A stretch of 64,000 nt of DNA from Anadara kagoshimensis (Eukaryota; Mollusca; Bivalvia; Arcoida; Arcidae), in assembly GCA_021292105.1 (NCBI GenBank), contig CM037871.1, positions 57,434,866-57,498,865 on the forward strand, written 5' to 3'. The translations under genes and the position numbers were made by a program. Positions 46,842 to 58,574 of this stretch are shown here, piece after piece. The notes beneath the pieces were generated by a model. The model did no database searches, was not told where the DNA came from, and saw nothing but the letters and a program-made list of their open reading frames with translations. Numbering within the stretch: position 1 is the first letter of the stretch; every line of letters starts with the position of its first letter.

Positions 46842-48069
46842 CTTCAACAGTAGCATCACTATCATTTGAAGTTTGGCCATCAACACGGAAAACTTCACCA
46901 GGCAACAGTTTGTCTTTTGGCACCACATCATTGTTTAGAGGGTAGATCCCTGTCTTCCGAAAACCAGACTGCAAGTTTTCACTGCTTAAGGCCTTACTGT
47001 AAACATGGCATGCAATTTTGCAAATGTCAAACTTGGTAATGCAAGTTCTTAATTGTCTTGTGATTTGGTGACACTTGAAATTGTAGTATGTGGCAAAGGC
47101 TCCATAGCAAGACACATCTAGTGGTTGTAATATATGACTGGTATGTGCTGGAAGGATGAATAACAAAATATTCAGAGACTTTGCCCAATCAACAAGACCA
47201 ACAGAAAAATGAGTTCCGTGTCCATCCAATATTATAAGTATTTTTTCATTACTGCGCCCAGGTACAAATTTCAAGAAATGTGACTCCAAGTAAGTGCGAA
47301 ATATTTTCCCATTAGACCATCCTGTTTCACTCACAGTACCAGCAGCCCCAGGTGATGCTCCTTTCATCAGGTCAAAGTTCATTCGTTGTCCAGGGAAAAT
47401 GAAGTATGGTGGAACAGCAACACCACTAGCACTCCCACATCCTATGCATGTTACAGTTTGTCCCTTCCCTGATGTAACAGCTGAGGGACAAGAAGTACTT
47501 ACAATCCCAGGAGGTTTATGGTTTGTTGACAACCCCTTCTCATCAATATTAAATATTAAATGTGGTTTGTCTTCAAGGCCATTTATCTTTATGCAGTGTT
47601 CTAAATTTCTAAAGTATTCTTTGACAACATCTTCTCGTGTCATTTTGGCTCTGGCATAATCTAAAGCCCTTGGATTGAATGTCTTCATCTTCGGCCAGCG
47701 GCTCTTAAATCCCCTTAACCATTTTTCCGTCATAGGATTTTCATGTGTCCTCTTTCCCAATGACACTGCAAAATCAGTTGCGACATCTACACATTCCTGT
47801 TGGGTATAGCCATAGCCATATGCTGCCATAAATTCAAAATGCTCAAAAAGTTTGACCTCTTCCAACTGTGAAAATAAGGGAGCTTTCCCCATGACTACTG
47901 TGTCAATCTCAATTCTACCTTGTACTCTGTCCCTCAAAGTAGTTTCAGGAACACCATGAGTTCTAGATGCTCTCAACACTGACATCCCTTCTCTAACAGC
48001 CAAATAAGCATCAGTGAGCTTGGACGGGGAATAGATTCTGTATTTTTGCCTGACTGGAACTGGATTTAT
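46842..48069 (-). CDS. Pogo/Tigger transposase, exon 2: HTH, CENP-B-like, DDE
   Basis: This exon encodes residues 6-414. Residues about 8-60 form a psq-type helix-turn-helix (SKLTDAYLAVREG, SVLRASRTHGVPETTLRDRV). Residues about 70-135 resemble the CENP-B-type DNA-binding domain (EKWLRGFKSRWPKM). The DDE_1 catalytic domain follows: FNIDEKG (Asp 181), LIILDGHGTH (Asp 287) and HTSHILQPLDVSCYG (Asp 323), with 35 residues between the last two Asp, i.e. DD35D as in the Tigger/pogo group. The product would cut and paste the element at TA sites. The exon ends GAA G with GTATTT as donor (46841), phase 1, joining the exon at 46487. The donor is weaker than average, so a shorter read-through form ending soon after in the intron (stop near 46783) is possible. 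Confidence 0.88.
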
Positions 48070-48348
48070 CTAAAAATAAATTGGGGAATTCCAATTTATT
48101 GTTTCTTCAATAAGAAAATGACATAAGAACAAGTGTCATTAGAAATCAATATTATTTAAGCATGGCCTTATGGAAATCATTGCGGTCACGTGATTCTAAT
48201 TGATAACATTGTAAACATTGGCAGACGTCATGTCAAAACCTACTATTTTAATTTATTAAATAGTTACGAGGCTAAAAAGTTTGTAAATATATGGGATTAG
48301 TGAATGTGCTTGTTTTTTACATTTCTGTTATATTTTTTTCTTACTTAC

Positions 48349-48363
48349 CTGCTTAAATCGCAT
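48349..48363 (-). CDS. Pogo/Tigger transposase, exon 1 (start, 15 nt)
   Basis: On the minus strand ATG CGA TTT AAG CAG is followed at once by a consensus donor GTAAGTAAG. Joining it to the acceptor TTATTTTTAG at 48070 gives MRFKQ-INPVPVRQKYRIYS in frame, which places the helix-turn-helix start where psq/pogo proteins have it. The 279-bp intron is phase 0. No other upstream ATG fits. The leader lies just inside the right terminal repeat. Confidence 0.75.
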
Positions 48364-48599
48364 TTTCAAGGTCTTGATCGATTTTACGCAAAGTATCTTC
48401 GTAGTAAAAAAAATTCCCACGGTCGAGCATGCGCAGAGACGATACTCGCGTGTAATAAACTGAAAACAAAAATGGCCTCGAATCTAGGACGCTCTCGATT
48501 TTAGGACGGTCGACGATACATGCTAAGTAGCTGCTTCATTGATTAGTAATCCTTGTGATCCATGTTATCTAAGTGTTAAACTTTCGACAGGTTTGTCTT

Positions 48600-49430
48600 A
48601 AAACCTTTTTTATGAACCTCAATATAATGAACTAGAAGCATGCTAAATAGGGTCAAGTGAAATATACAACCCGATGACGCAAAAAAAGTAGAAACGAACT
48701 TTTCAAACGAATTTGAAATAATTGTTGGGATTAGCTGTTGCGTTAATCAACTAATTCAATTTCAGGAGTCAGTTGTTTGAAGCCTGATCAGTTTAATCAC
48801 TTGATTAGTCAAAATTTGAATTTTGCATGATTTTAGATATATTGTGAACTTAATATTGACACATTGAAAATGAGTAAATATTCCATGAAACAAAAACAAA
48901 TTGTAATAAAACTACTGATTCGATAATAATATTTTGATTTTTATTCAATTTGTATTCATATTTTAAATTTCTGCTAATCATTGATAAAAGTAATCAAGCT
49001 TCGAACAACTGGGTCCAGAAAATTGAATATTTTTAAAGAATTCACGGATTCGCAAATTTACTTTACTAGAGTTTATACCTTTACAAACGCTACAAAACAC
49101 CAACATAGCAATTTACTTATATTTATTATAATTTCAGCGCATTCTTTTGAAAAATAATAAAATAAAACAAGTATATTACTATGTACCAGTTCTTGAATTA
49201 CATCTCACTGCATAGAATTTTAATAAACTATATAAGCTTATTGTTGCGGCCCTTTGTTCCCCAGGGAATCAAGAGGAATAAGTCATATAAACCTATGTTA
49301 TTGTCATTAATAGTATGTACGTTAAATTTCAAACAAAGTAGAAAATTTGTGAAGTATGATTACATGCTTGAAAAGTTGAGCCATAATAACAAAATGAAAG
49401 TTTTTTCTGTCGTTTTCTTTTTCAAACAAG
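48600..49430. other. Gene-free stretch
   Basis: Nothing is recognised except GTTAAACTTTCGACAGG at 48575-48591, a short match to the GC-rich repeat at 35185. Confidence 0.4.
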
Positions 49431-49436
49431 AAAACT

Positions 49437-50590
49437 TTGGTATTGACAAGTTAGGTAAGACACGTAAACTTTCACCAGGGAAGTGAGGTCTGGTGCTCCG
49501 AAAGGGTAAGCACCTCCTGTTTAGCTAGCTACACAATCAAAATTGTAATCAAAATTGTGTGAAAGGAACACGAAACTTTGAGACGTCAAATATATCCAGG
49601 GCAATCCTGGACACAAAGACGTCAAACTTATCAACAATACTGTGGTGACGGCCATAAATTTTGTTGAGGGTCTTGAAAAGCATGGGCTTGCAATATTACT
49701 GGGTCAACAATTTAATTTATTTTAAGCAGCCTGATTCGTTGAACAAAGTCCCCGTAGTGGGAACAATCTCTGCCATAGCGTATTAGTTGAGAAACAAATA
49801 CACCATAAGTAGGAGAAGCAGGTAATAGTATCTAATTATATTGCTGCAAAGAAAAGAAAAGTTGACAATAAAAAAAATCAAAGTCTGGAGAGAAGACTTT
49901 CGCCATATCAACTCCACATAAATAGATATATAAGATTTTGTATCTCATTATAATCCTAAATCAGGAGACTTTGTGAATGACATCTATCCTAATGAGCTTG
50001 AAATAAAAGATACGATTGATTCTTCATGTTTTGCTTCATATTTGGACTTATATGTCTTAATTATGATGTCCATAAGGCTACACGAAAAGTTGTGTGACAA
50101 ACGCGATTACTTCAATTTTTCTATTGTCAACTTTCCTTCTCTATATTGCAGCAATATACCTGCTTCTCCTGCTTATGGTGTATTTCTTTCACAATTTTTA
50201 CGCTATCTTGGAGCTTGTTTCCACTTCGGGAACATTATACAATGAAGCAATCTGTTTACAAATAAATTGTTGACCCATTGATATTACAAGCCTAGGCTAA
50301 TCAGAGCCCTCAAAAGTGTTATGACCGTCATCACAATACTACTGATAAGTATGATACCTCTGTGAGGATATGTTCGACATATCATAGTTCCATGTTACTT
50401 TCATTCTCAATTTAGATTGAACGAGTGGCTGATGTAGGTAGCTAAACAGGAGGTGCTTACTTTTCCAAAGCACCAGGCCTCTCGTCCCTGGTTGAAGTTC
50501 ACGTGTCTCACCTAATTTGTCAGTTTCAACGTTTGCAATTTGCTTTGTGATTGCTTTGGACATGGATTAATATGTTTGTTTTTGTATTAT
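49437..50590. mobile_element. Foldback element with both arms, ~1.15 kb
   Basis: The left arm (49437-49875) is in minus orientation, from TATTGACAAGTTAGGTAAGA to AAAGTTGACAAT. The right arm (about 50120-50590) is its inverted copy, from ATTGTCAACTTTCC to CATGGATTAATATGTTTG. Between them lie about 245 bp of unique AT-rich DNA. No transposase is encoded. A 90-codon frame running from the centre into the right arm (49973-50245) is a by-product. Lengths and layout fit a foldback (long inverted-terminus) or Helentron-related non-autonomous element. Confidence 0.75.
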
Positions 50591-51849
50591 GTATAAATAT
50601 GTAATTTGACAACCACGTCAACTAGAAAAGATTTTTAGAAATAAATTAGAACGACAACTCTTTATTGCAATCAACTATTTGTTAATATTCCATGCATGAA
50701 AATAGTTTTCGGTACATACCATCAATCACAAACCAAAAAGGACCCACTTAAAAGAAAGATGGGGCTCTAGAACTGTTGATGACAAATGTCTACAAACATT
50801 TGTACATATAAATTTAATTCAAAATCAACATGATCACCCAAAATCATATTTTTAAAAATATTTGTCAATTCATATGTCAATCTTTGAACTGCTACCATGT
50901 CAACAAGAGTGAGTAAAATAATCAATTAATTTCATTGTTGCATATAAGTATCAGTAAAATAAGTAAGAAAACAATTCTTAATTGAAGTATTTTTTATGTT
51001 CCTTGGGTCGACTCCTTTATAAATGGACATCATTCCCGCATTATTTGGAGAAATCCATGTTTAAACATTCAAGTTTGTCAGACAGGCATATTTTTCGTTC
51101 AAGAAGTTCACCCTGCCCAAAACCCATCAAAGGTTATAAATTTTAAACCTAGGAATGACCTTAGGGACAAACTTAGGAATCATCATGGAACACGTCCCTG
51201 TTATTTAGATATGACGTATGTTTATACCAATGACTTCAGAACTAATCTGACGTTATTAAACCAGTCTTTTCGATGACGATGTTAATGTTAATTCGGAATT
51301 TTAAAACTTTTTCGATTTAAATTCGATACCAAGATGGTTGTTGACCGATATTTTTTTTTCAAATTCTATATAATTCGACATATTATTAATGTCATGTGCT
51401 ACTTTTGAATTTTTATAAAATAACGCACTCAAAAGTAACACATGACATTAACTTAAAAACTTATTTTTTAAAAAAAGACAATAAACGGTATCTGTTTTAC
51501 TCGTTTAAATGTTTTAAAACATTAATACCAGACATAAGTGAATATTTGTCCGTATTAGGTTCATGAATTTTTAAATGTGTTCTAAATATCATACCTTCTC
51601 TTTCTCCTTCTTTTACAGTGTTTGTTGGTGCAAAAGCACTTTAAAAATGATTAACAGATCTATCACATGCAAAAGGCACGCGTCTACAACTGCGTCATAA
51701 TGCAACAATATGTCTTTAATTTGTAAATCGCCTTTAATTTAAAAGAAACAACTATATTTTAATTCGAAACCCACAGAATTATAATTAGTAATTTTTGAAT
51801 GCGTCATTAAAGCCGTAACGCATTTGACTTCGATAATACCGGTATTAAG

Positions 51850-51900
<51 letters not shown>

Positions 51901-52450
51901 GCGATAAGTTCTAAACATATATAGATATGCGTGGAGATAACAATTATTGTGGGTGATGCCTTTTAAACAGAAAAAAACAGTTAATACAGTGTGTAATAGA
52001 AATATCGGTTGGGATCCCAGATAAGGACAAAAGGCATGAATGGCATTTCAGACCAAAAATTTAGAAATAAAAATCACAAAAAATTGACGACAAAAGTAAA
52101 AAACAAAAACCCCAAAAATATACAAGCACACTAATAATGATAAATAACAAACATACCAATATATGTCCATAACAACCCCCAAGCAATGTACACACTTTGA
52201 ACTGACAAACCAAGTTAAACGCGTTAACTTCTACCAGGGAAGTAAGGCCGAGTGCTCTGGGAGAGTAAGCACCTACGGTTTATCTAGCCATACATGTCAC
52301 GTGTAAATTCGAAACTGAGAGTTAAAGGATCATGGGAAGCATGGAACGTCAAATATATCCACTGTAATATCGGATACAGAGACATTACACTTATCAACAA
52401 TATTGTGATGACGCCCATAAAACTTTTTAAGAGTCTTGGCCCTGCAATAT
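49754..52450. repeat. Tandem triplication, unit 1 (2697 bp)
   Basis: The unit runs from GTAGTGGGAACAATCTCTGC to GGCCCTGCAATAT. It holds the inner left arm, core and right arm of the foldback element, 1.5 kb of non-coding DNA with a (GT)n run of about 24 units (51853-51899), and a truncated minus-orientation arm (52140-52450). Confidence 0.93.
51386..51451. repeat. Palindromic mini-element
   Basis: TTAATGTCATGTGCTACTTT is inverted at AAAAGTAACACATGACATTAA after a short AT-rich loop with TAAAATAACGC. Copies lie in unit 2 (54069-54134) and, diverged, at 32795. Confidence 0.75.
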
Positions 52451-54531
52451 GTAGTGGGAACAATCTCTGCCATAGCGTATTAGTTGAGAAACAAATACAC
52501 CATAAGTAGGAGAAGCAGGTAATAGTATCTAATTATATTGCTGCAAAGAAAAGAAAAGTTGACAATAAAAACAATCAAAGTCTGGAGAGAAGACTGTCGC
52601 CATATCAACTCCACATAAATAGATATATAAGATTTTGTATCTCATTATAATCCTAAATCAGGAGACTTTGTGAATGGCATCTATCCTAATGAGCTTGAAA
52701 TAAAAGATACGATTGATTCTTCATGTTTTGCTTCATATTTGGACTTATATGTCTTAATTATGATGTCCATAAGGTTACACGAAAAGTTGTGTGACAAACG
52801 CGATTACTTCAATTTTTCTATTGTCAACTTTCCTTCTCTATATTGCAGCAATATACCTGCTTCTCCTGCTTATGGTGTATTTCTTTCACAATTTTTACGC
52901 TATCTTGGAGCTTGTTTCCACTTCGGGAACATTATACAATGAAGCAATCTGTTTACAAATAAATTGTTGACCCATTGATATTACAAGCCTAGACTAATCA
53001 GAGCCCTCAAAAGTTTTATGACCGTCATCACAATACTGCAGATAAGTATGATACCTCTGTGAGGATATGTTCGACATATCATAGTTCCATGTTACTTTCA
53101 TTCTCAATTTAGATTGAACGAGTGGCGGATGTAGGTAGCTAAACAGGAGGTGCTTACTTTTCCAAAGCACCAGGCCTCTCGTCCCTGGTTGAAGTTCACG
53201 TGTCTCACCTAATTTGTCAGTTTCAACGTTTGCAATTTGCTTTGTGATTGCTTTGGACATGGATTAATATGTTTGTTTTTGTATTATGTATAAATATGTA
53301 ATTTGACAACCACGTCAACTAGAAAAGATTTTTAGAAATAAATTAGAACGACAACTCTTTATTGCAATCAACTATTTGTTAATATTCCATGCATGAAAAT
53401 AGTTTTCGGTACATACCATCAATCACAAACCAAAAAGGACCCACTTAAAAGAAAGATGGGGCTCTAGAACTGTTGATGACAAATGTCTACAAACATTTGT
53501 ACATATAAATTTAATTCAAAATCAACATGATCACCCAAAATCATATTTTTAAAAATATTTGTCAATTCATATGTCAATCTTTGAACTGCTACCATGTCAA
53601 CAAGAGTGAGTAAAATAATCAATTAATTTCATTGTTGCATATAAGTATCAGTAAAATAAGTAAGAAAACAATTCTTAATTGAAGTATTTTTTTATGTTCC
53701 TTGGGTCGACTCCTTTATAAATGGACATCATTCCCGCATTATTTGGAGAAATCCATGTTTAAACATTCAAGTTTGTCAGACAGGCATATTTTTCGTTCAA
53801 GAAGTTCACCCTGCCCAAAACCCATCAAAGGTTATAAATTTTAAACCTAGGAATGACCTTAGGGACAAACTTAGGAATCATCATGGAACACGTCCCTGTT
53901 ATTTAGATATGACGTCTGTTTATACCAATGACTTCAGAACTAATCCAGTCTTTTCGGTGACGATGTTAATGTTAATTCGGAATTTTAAAACTTTTTCGAT
54001 TTAAATTCGATACCAAGATGGTTGTTGACCGATATTTTTTTTCAAATTCTATATAATTCGACATATTATTAATGTCATGTGCTACTTTTGAATTTTTATA
54101 AAATAACGCACTCAAAAGTAACACATGACATTAACTTAAAAACTTATTTTTTAAAAAAGACAATAAACGGTATCTGTTTTACTCGTTTAAATGTTTTAAA
54201 ACATTAATACCAGACATAAGTGAATATTTGTCCGTATTAGGTTCATGAATTTTTAAATGTGTTCTAAATATCATACCTTCTCTTTCTCCTTCTTTTACAG
54301 TGTTTGTTGGTACAAAAGCACTTTAAAAATGATTAACAGATCTATCACATGCAAAAGGCACGCGTCTACAACTGCGTCATAATGCAACAATATGTCTTTA
54401 ATTTGTAAATCGCCTTTAATTTAAAAGAAACAACTATATTTTAATTCGAAACCCACAGAATTATAATTAGTAATTTTTGAATGCGTCATTAAAGCCGTAA
54501 CGCATTTGACTTCGATAATACCGGTATTAAG

Positions 54532-54568
<37 letters not shown>

Positions 54569-55119
54569 GCGATAAGTTCTAAACATATATAGATATGCGT
54601 GGAGATAACAATTATTGTGGGTGATGCCTTTTAAACAGAAAAAAACAGTTAATACAGTGTGTAATAGAAATATCGGTTGGGATCCCAGATAAGGACAAAA
54701 GGCATGAATGGCATTTCAGACCAAAAATTTAGAAATAAAAATCACAAAAAAATTGACGACAAAAGTAAAAAACAAAAACCCCAAAAATATACAAGCACAC
54801 TAATAATGATAAATAACAAACATACCAATATATGTCCATAACAACCCCCAAGCAATGTACACACTTTGAACTGACAAACCAAGTTAAACGCGTTAACTTC
54901 TACCAGGGAAGTAAGGCCGAGTGCTCTGGGAGAGTAAGCACCTACGGTTTATCTAGCCATACATGTCACGTGTAAATTCGAAACTGAGAGTTAAAGGATC
55001 ATGGGAAGCATGGAACGTCAAATATATCCACTGTAATATCGGATACAGAGACATTACACTTATCAACAATATTGTGATGACGCCCATAAAACTTTTTAAG
55101 AGTCTTGGCCCTGCAATAT
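52451..55119. repeat. Tandem triplication, unit 2 (2669 bp)
   Basis: Almost identical to unit 1 over its length, with a few substitutions, a shorter (GT)n run (about 16 units near 54534-54566) and a 14-bp loss near 53944. It starts with CTGCAATAT joined directly to GTAGTGGG. Confidence 0.93.
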
Positions 55120-56512
55120 GTAGTGGGAACAATCTCTGCCATAGCGTATTAGTTGAGAAACAAATACACCAGTAGGAGAAGCAGGTAATAGTATCTAATT
55201 ATATTGCTGCAAAGAAAAGAAAAGTTGACAATAAAAAAAATCAAAGTCTGGAGAGAAGACTGTCGCCATATCAACTCCACATAATTAGATATATAAGATT
55301 TTGTATCTCATTATAATCCTAAATCAGGAGACTTTGTGAATGACATCTATCCTAATGAGCTTGAAATAAAAGATACGATTGATTCTTCATGTTTTGCTTC
55401 ATATTTGGACTTATATGTCTTAATTATGATGTCCATAAGGCTACACGAAAAGTTGTGTGACAAACGCGATTACTTCAATTTTTCTATTGTCAACTTTCCT
55501 TCTCTATATTGCAGCAATATACCTGCTTCTCCTGCTTATGGTGTATTTCTTTCACAATTTTTACGCTATCTTGGAGCTTGTTTCCACTTCGGGAACATTA
55601 TACAATGAAGCAATCTGTTTACAAATAAATTGTTGACCCATTGATATTACAAGCCTAGGCTAATCAGAGCCCTCAAAAGTGTTATGACCGTCATCACAAT
55701 ACTACTGATAAGTATGATACCTCTGTGAGGATATGTTCGACATATCATAGTTCCATGTTACTTTCATTCTCAATTTAGATTGAACGAGTGGCGGATGTAG
55801 GTAGCTAAACAGGAGGTGCTTACTTTTCCAAAGCACCAGGCCTCTCGTCCCTGGTTGAAGTTCACGTGTCTCACCTAATTTGTCAGTTTCAACGTTTGCA
55901 ATTTGCTTTGTGATTGCTTTGGACATGGATTAATATGTTTGTTTTTGTATTATGTATAAATATATAATTTGACAACCACGTCAACTAGAAAAGATTTTTA
56001 GAAATAAATTAGAACGACAACTCTTTTAAACAGAAAAAAAGTTAATACAGTGTGTAATAGAAATATCGGTTGGGATCCCAGATAAGGACAAAAGGCATGA
56101 ATGGCATTTCAGACCAAAAATTTAAAAATAAAAATCACAAAAAAATTGACGACAAAAGTAAAAAACAAAAACCCCAAAAATATACAAGCACACTAATAAT
56201 GATAAATAACAAACATACCAATATATGTCCATAACAACCCCCAAGCAATGTACACACTTTGAACTGACAAACCAAGTTAAACGCGTTAACTTCTACTAGG
56301 GAAATAAGGCCGAGTGCTCTGGGAGAGTAAGCACCTACGGTTTATCTAGCCATACATGTCACGTGTAAATTCGAAACTGAGAGTTAAAGGATCATGGGAA
56401 GCATGGAACGTCAAATATATCCACTGTAATATCGGATACAGAGACATTACACTTATCAACAATATTGTGACGACGCCCATAAAACTTTTTAAGAGTCTTG
56501 GCCCTGCAATAT
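55120..56512. repeat. Tandem triplication, unit 3 (1.39 kb, internal deletion)
   Basis: It starts as in unit 2 and follows it up to ACGACAACTCTTTT at 56026, then jumps to the sequence TTTTAAACAGAAAAAAA that lies about 1.3 kb further on in units 1 and 2. The (GT)n run and palindrome are therefore missing. It ends CTGCAATAT and then continues as an unbroken foldback arm (CCTTGGGTCAACTAATAATT). Confidence 0.9.
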
Positions 56513-56539
56513 CCTTGGGTCAACTAATAATTTGAGGTA

Positions 56540-57280
56540 ATGAGGACAATGAATATAAATTTTAAAACTAAGAGACATGATATCTTGTACATATTATGCA
56601 ATGGCTATAAGTTGTTCAGTGTCTACTGGAGATCGAGTACGTTACAATATCCTAAATAATTCCATCACTATTTACATAGACGTCATTGAGTAATACCCCG
56701 GTAATCACCAAGTGCATTGCTGAGTTCGATATTATAAATTTCTAGTGCCATGTTTTAACTTTTAAATTAAAACAAAATTTGTACATGACCTTTGTTGTAT
56801 TTTTTTCTTTGTAATTCAAAGATCCTTTGCATAACGTCATTCGGGCGAATAAAAACGATGCATTTACCACTCCTTATCCCATGTGGAACGTTTTGCATGT
56901 TTTTCCTCTGGTTGCGTCGGTGTATTCGCTCTTTATTTCAGGTAATTAATTATTCCATTTAGTAAATGGAATATCGGTTGCCTAAATACCAGTTGATGAT
57001 GCATGTTTACCACTGACACAGTTAATGCAAGTTAAACAATTAATATTTTATTTGAAATGTTAAATGTTCTTATTCACGTGGCAAAAGAAGTTATCAGTAA
57101 TTTTTTGATATGTTAATCTTATCATCTTGTATTTTATAAATGTTAATATTGTTATAATTAAGTAAAGTGAAGGCTTCTCTGCACTACATATTGTAATGCG
57201 TGTTCCCGAAAATGTCAAATAATATCATTCACATTTTGTTAATATTTGATCGGAAGATACTTTTCAGTTAGTATGTGTGT
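56540..57280. other. Gene-free stretch
   Basis: No gene or repeat is recognised. Confidence 0.4.
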
Positions 57281-57286
57281 CAAATA

Positions 57287-57395
57287 CCATTTTTTGAATT
57301 TAATCATAAAATACATTAAAAAATGGTATATTGCCATATACCATTTTAATGTATTTTATGATTAAATTCAAAAAATGGTATATGGCATGTGCATC
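57287..57395. repeat. Palindromic MITE, TACCATTTTT family, double copy
   Basis: AATACCATTTTTTGAATTTA then ATCATAAAATACATTAAAAA and ATGGTAT is followed by its own inverted copy (ATACCATTTTAATGTATTTT, ATGATTAAATTCAAAAAATG, GTAT). The whole is a hairpin of about 105 bp. Confidence 0.8.
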
Positions 57396-57539
57396 ACCGG
57401 GTCGGACTTATTCAATCAATTTTCCTTTCACACAAATGACTAATTTCCAAAGAAGCATAATATATAAACTTTGCATATGACCTAAATATTCTAAATACTC
57501 TTCTAAAACAATAACAAATATAATAATTATAAAAAATAA

Positions 57540-57625
57540 ACACGGTCCATGTTCAAACCATAATACCAAAAGCAAACGTTTCCGAAACTTTTAACTGACA
57601 CATGCCGCAACGTCGGTTATTGGTA
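57540..57625 (-). repeat. Foldback family arm, outer fragment
   Basis: CACGGTCCATGTTCAAACCA, TAATACCAAAAGCAAACG and AACTTTTAACTGACACATG match the outer arm. A plus-orientation relic at 58675-58765 (GGAGTTAACGTGTTTAACTA, GGCTTGCGATTTGAATA) may be its partner. Confidence 0.5.
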
Positions 57626-57937
57626 TAGTAAAATAAAACTTGTAAAGTTGCACGCGTGGGTTTAAATGGATGATAGGAGTTACAACACCGTTTAGGTCAA
57701 GACTCTTCCAAAATTTGGAGTTTCACAATCAATCGTCTTAATATCATAAGTTTATCTGATGTTAATTTCTGATTTCTTTTGTTTGCTGATTGATTGTATT
57801 ATGATTACATTAACCATTACCAAGAGTTAGTTTTAAATTATTGTACTTGCTAAAATAAAATTAACTAATTGATGTGCTTGTCAATAGCCAGAAAACAAAA
57901 TAATAAGTTATTACTGAAATGGGATATGATTTAAAAA

Positions 57938-57951
57938 TCGCCCCCCCCCCC
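57938..57951. repeat. Poly(C) run
   Basis: An isolated C run (CGCCCCCCCCCCCT) in AT-rich sequence, likely a slippage tract and a spot for sequencing error. Confidence 0.8.
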
Positions 57952-58336
57952 TAAAAAACGGAACTTAACTGGTAAAATCCACAACCATGTGCATGATCAA
58001 AGTATGAATGGCTAATAAAACTGTAGTGTGGTAATTTTTTAATTATTTAATATAAAATAATACACTAAAAAGCAGTACACGACAACACATCTACGCCACC
58101 AAAAGATTGTTCGTGATGTGTTAAATAGTTTTCGAGAAAATTTTAGTAGAAGAAAAATGGAGTAAACACTATTTGTCCCACTTCTTTTGGGGGACATAAT
58201 AAAACAGTCGGAAACCGTTCTCCAAGGACACAAATAAAATACATGAAAATCACTCATATTTATATTTTATCCTTCCCTCGCAAGCTCAAACACCACAAAA
58301 TAGGAATGACGTTATAAATATAAACCTTAAGTAGCA

Positions 58337-58463
58337 GGGGCGCGTTTCACGTTTAGGAACATTCCTTAATTTAGGACGGCTTCGTGAAGCGCACTTAAAA
58401 AATTTTCTCCTAAATCATACTTAGGAAAAACTATTTCCGAAGTCTTTTTCGTGAAACGCACCC
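58337..58463. mobile_element. MITE with GTGAAACGC termini, 127 bp
   Basis: The left end GGGGCGCGTTTCACG and right end CGTGAAACGCACCC are inverted copies. Inside, TTAGGAACATTCCTTAATTT and CTTAGGAAAAACTATTTCC add further inverted pieces. Non-coding; no target duplication is clear. Confidence 0.65.
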
Positions 58464-58574
58464 ATGGACTTTATCATTGATTATATATAAAATGATATCT
58501 CCTTATTACACATTAAGTTTTCTATATTTGTAGGTGCCCCATATCACCGTATTCCGTCTAATTATTTTGTCATA

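Larger units (their letters stand above)
45393..48516 (-). mobile_element. Complete pogo/Tigger-like DNA transposon, 3.12 kb
   Basis: The left end (45393) reads TCCTCGACCGTCC and the right end, on the minus strand from 48516, reads TCGTCGACCGTCC. After a few changed bases both continue with TCGAGA. TA flanks the element at 45391-45392 and 48517-48518, the duplication expected of pogo/Tigger and Tc1 elements. The only gene inside runs from the right end to the left and is open across three exons. Matching TIRs, intact gene and clean TA borders suggest a young insertion. Confidence 0.88.

Noticed and set aside
49973..50245. A 90-codon frame starting MNDIYPNELEIKD, repeated at 52670 and 55336
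   Set aside because: It is conserved only because the DNA is triplicated. It runs from the core into the inverted arm of a non-coding foldback element and has no recognisable motif.
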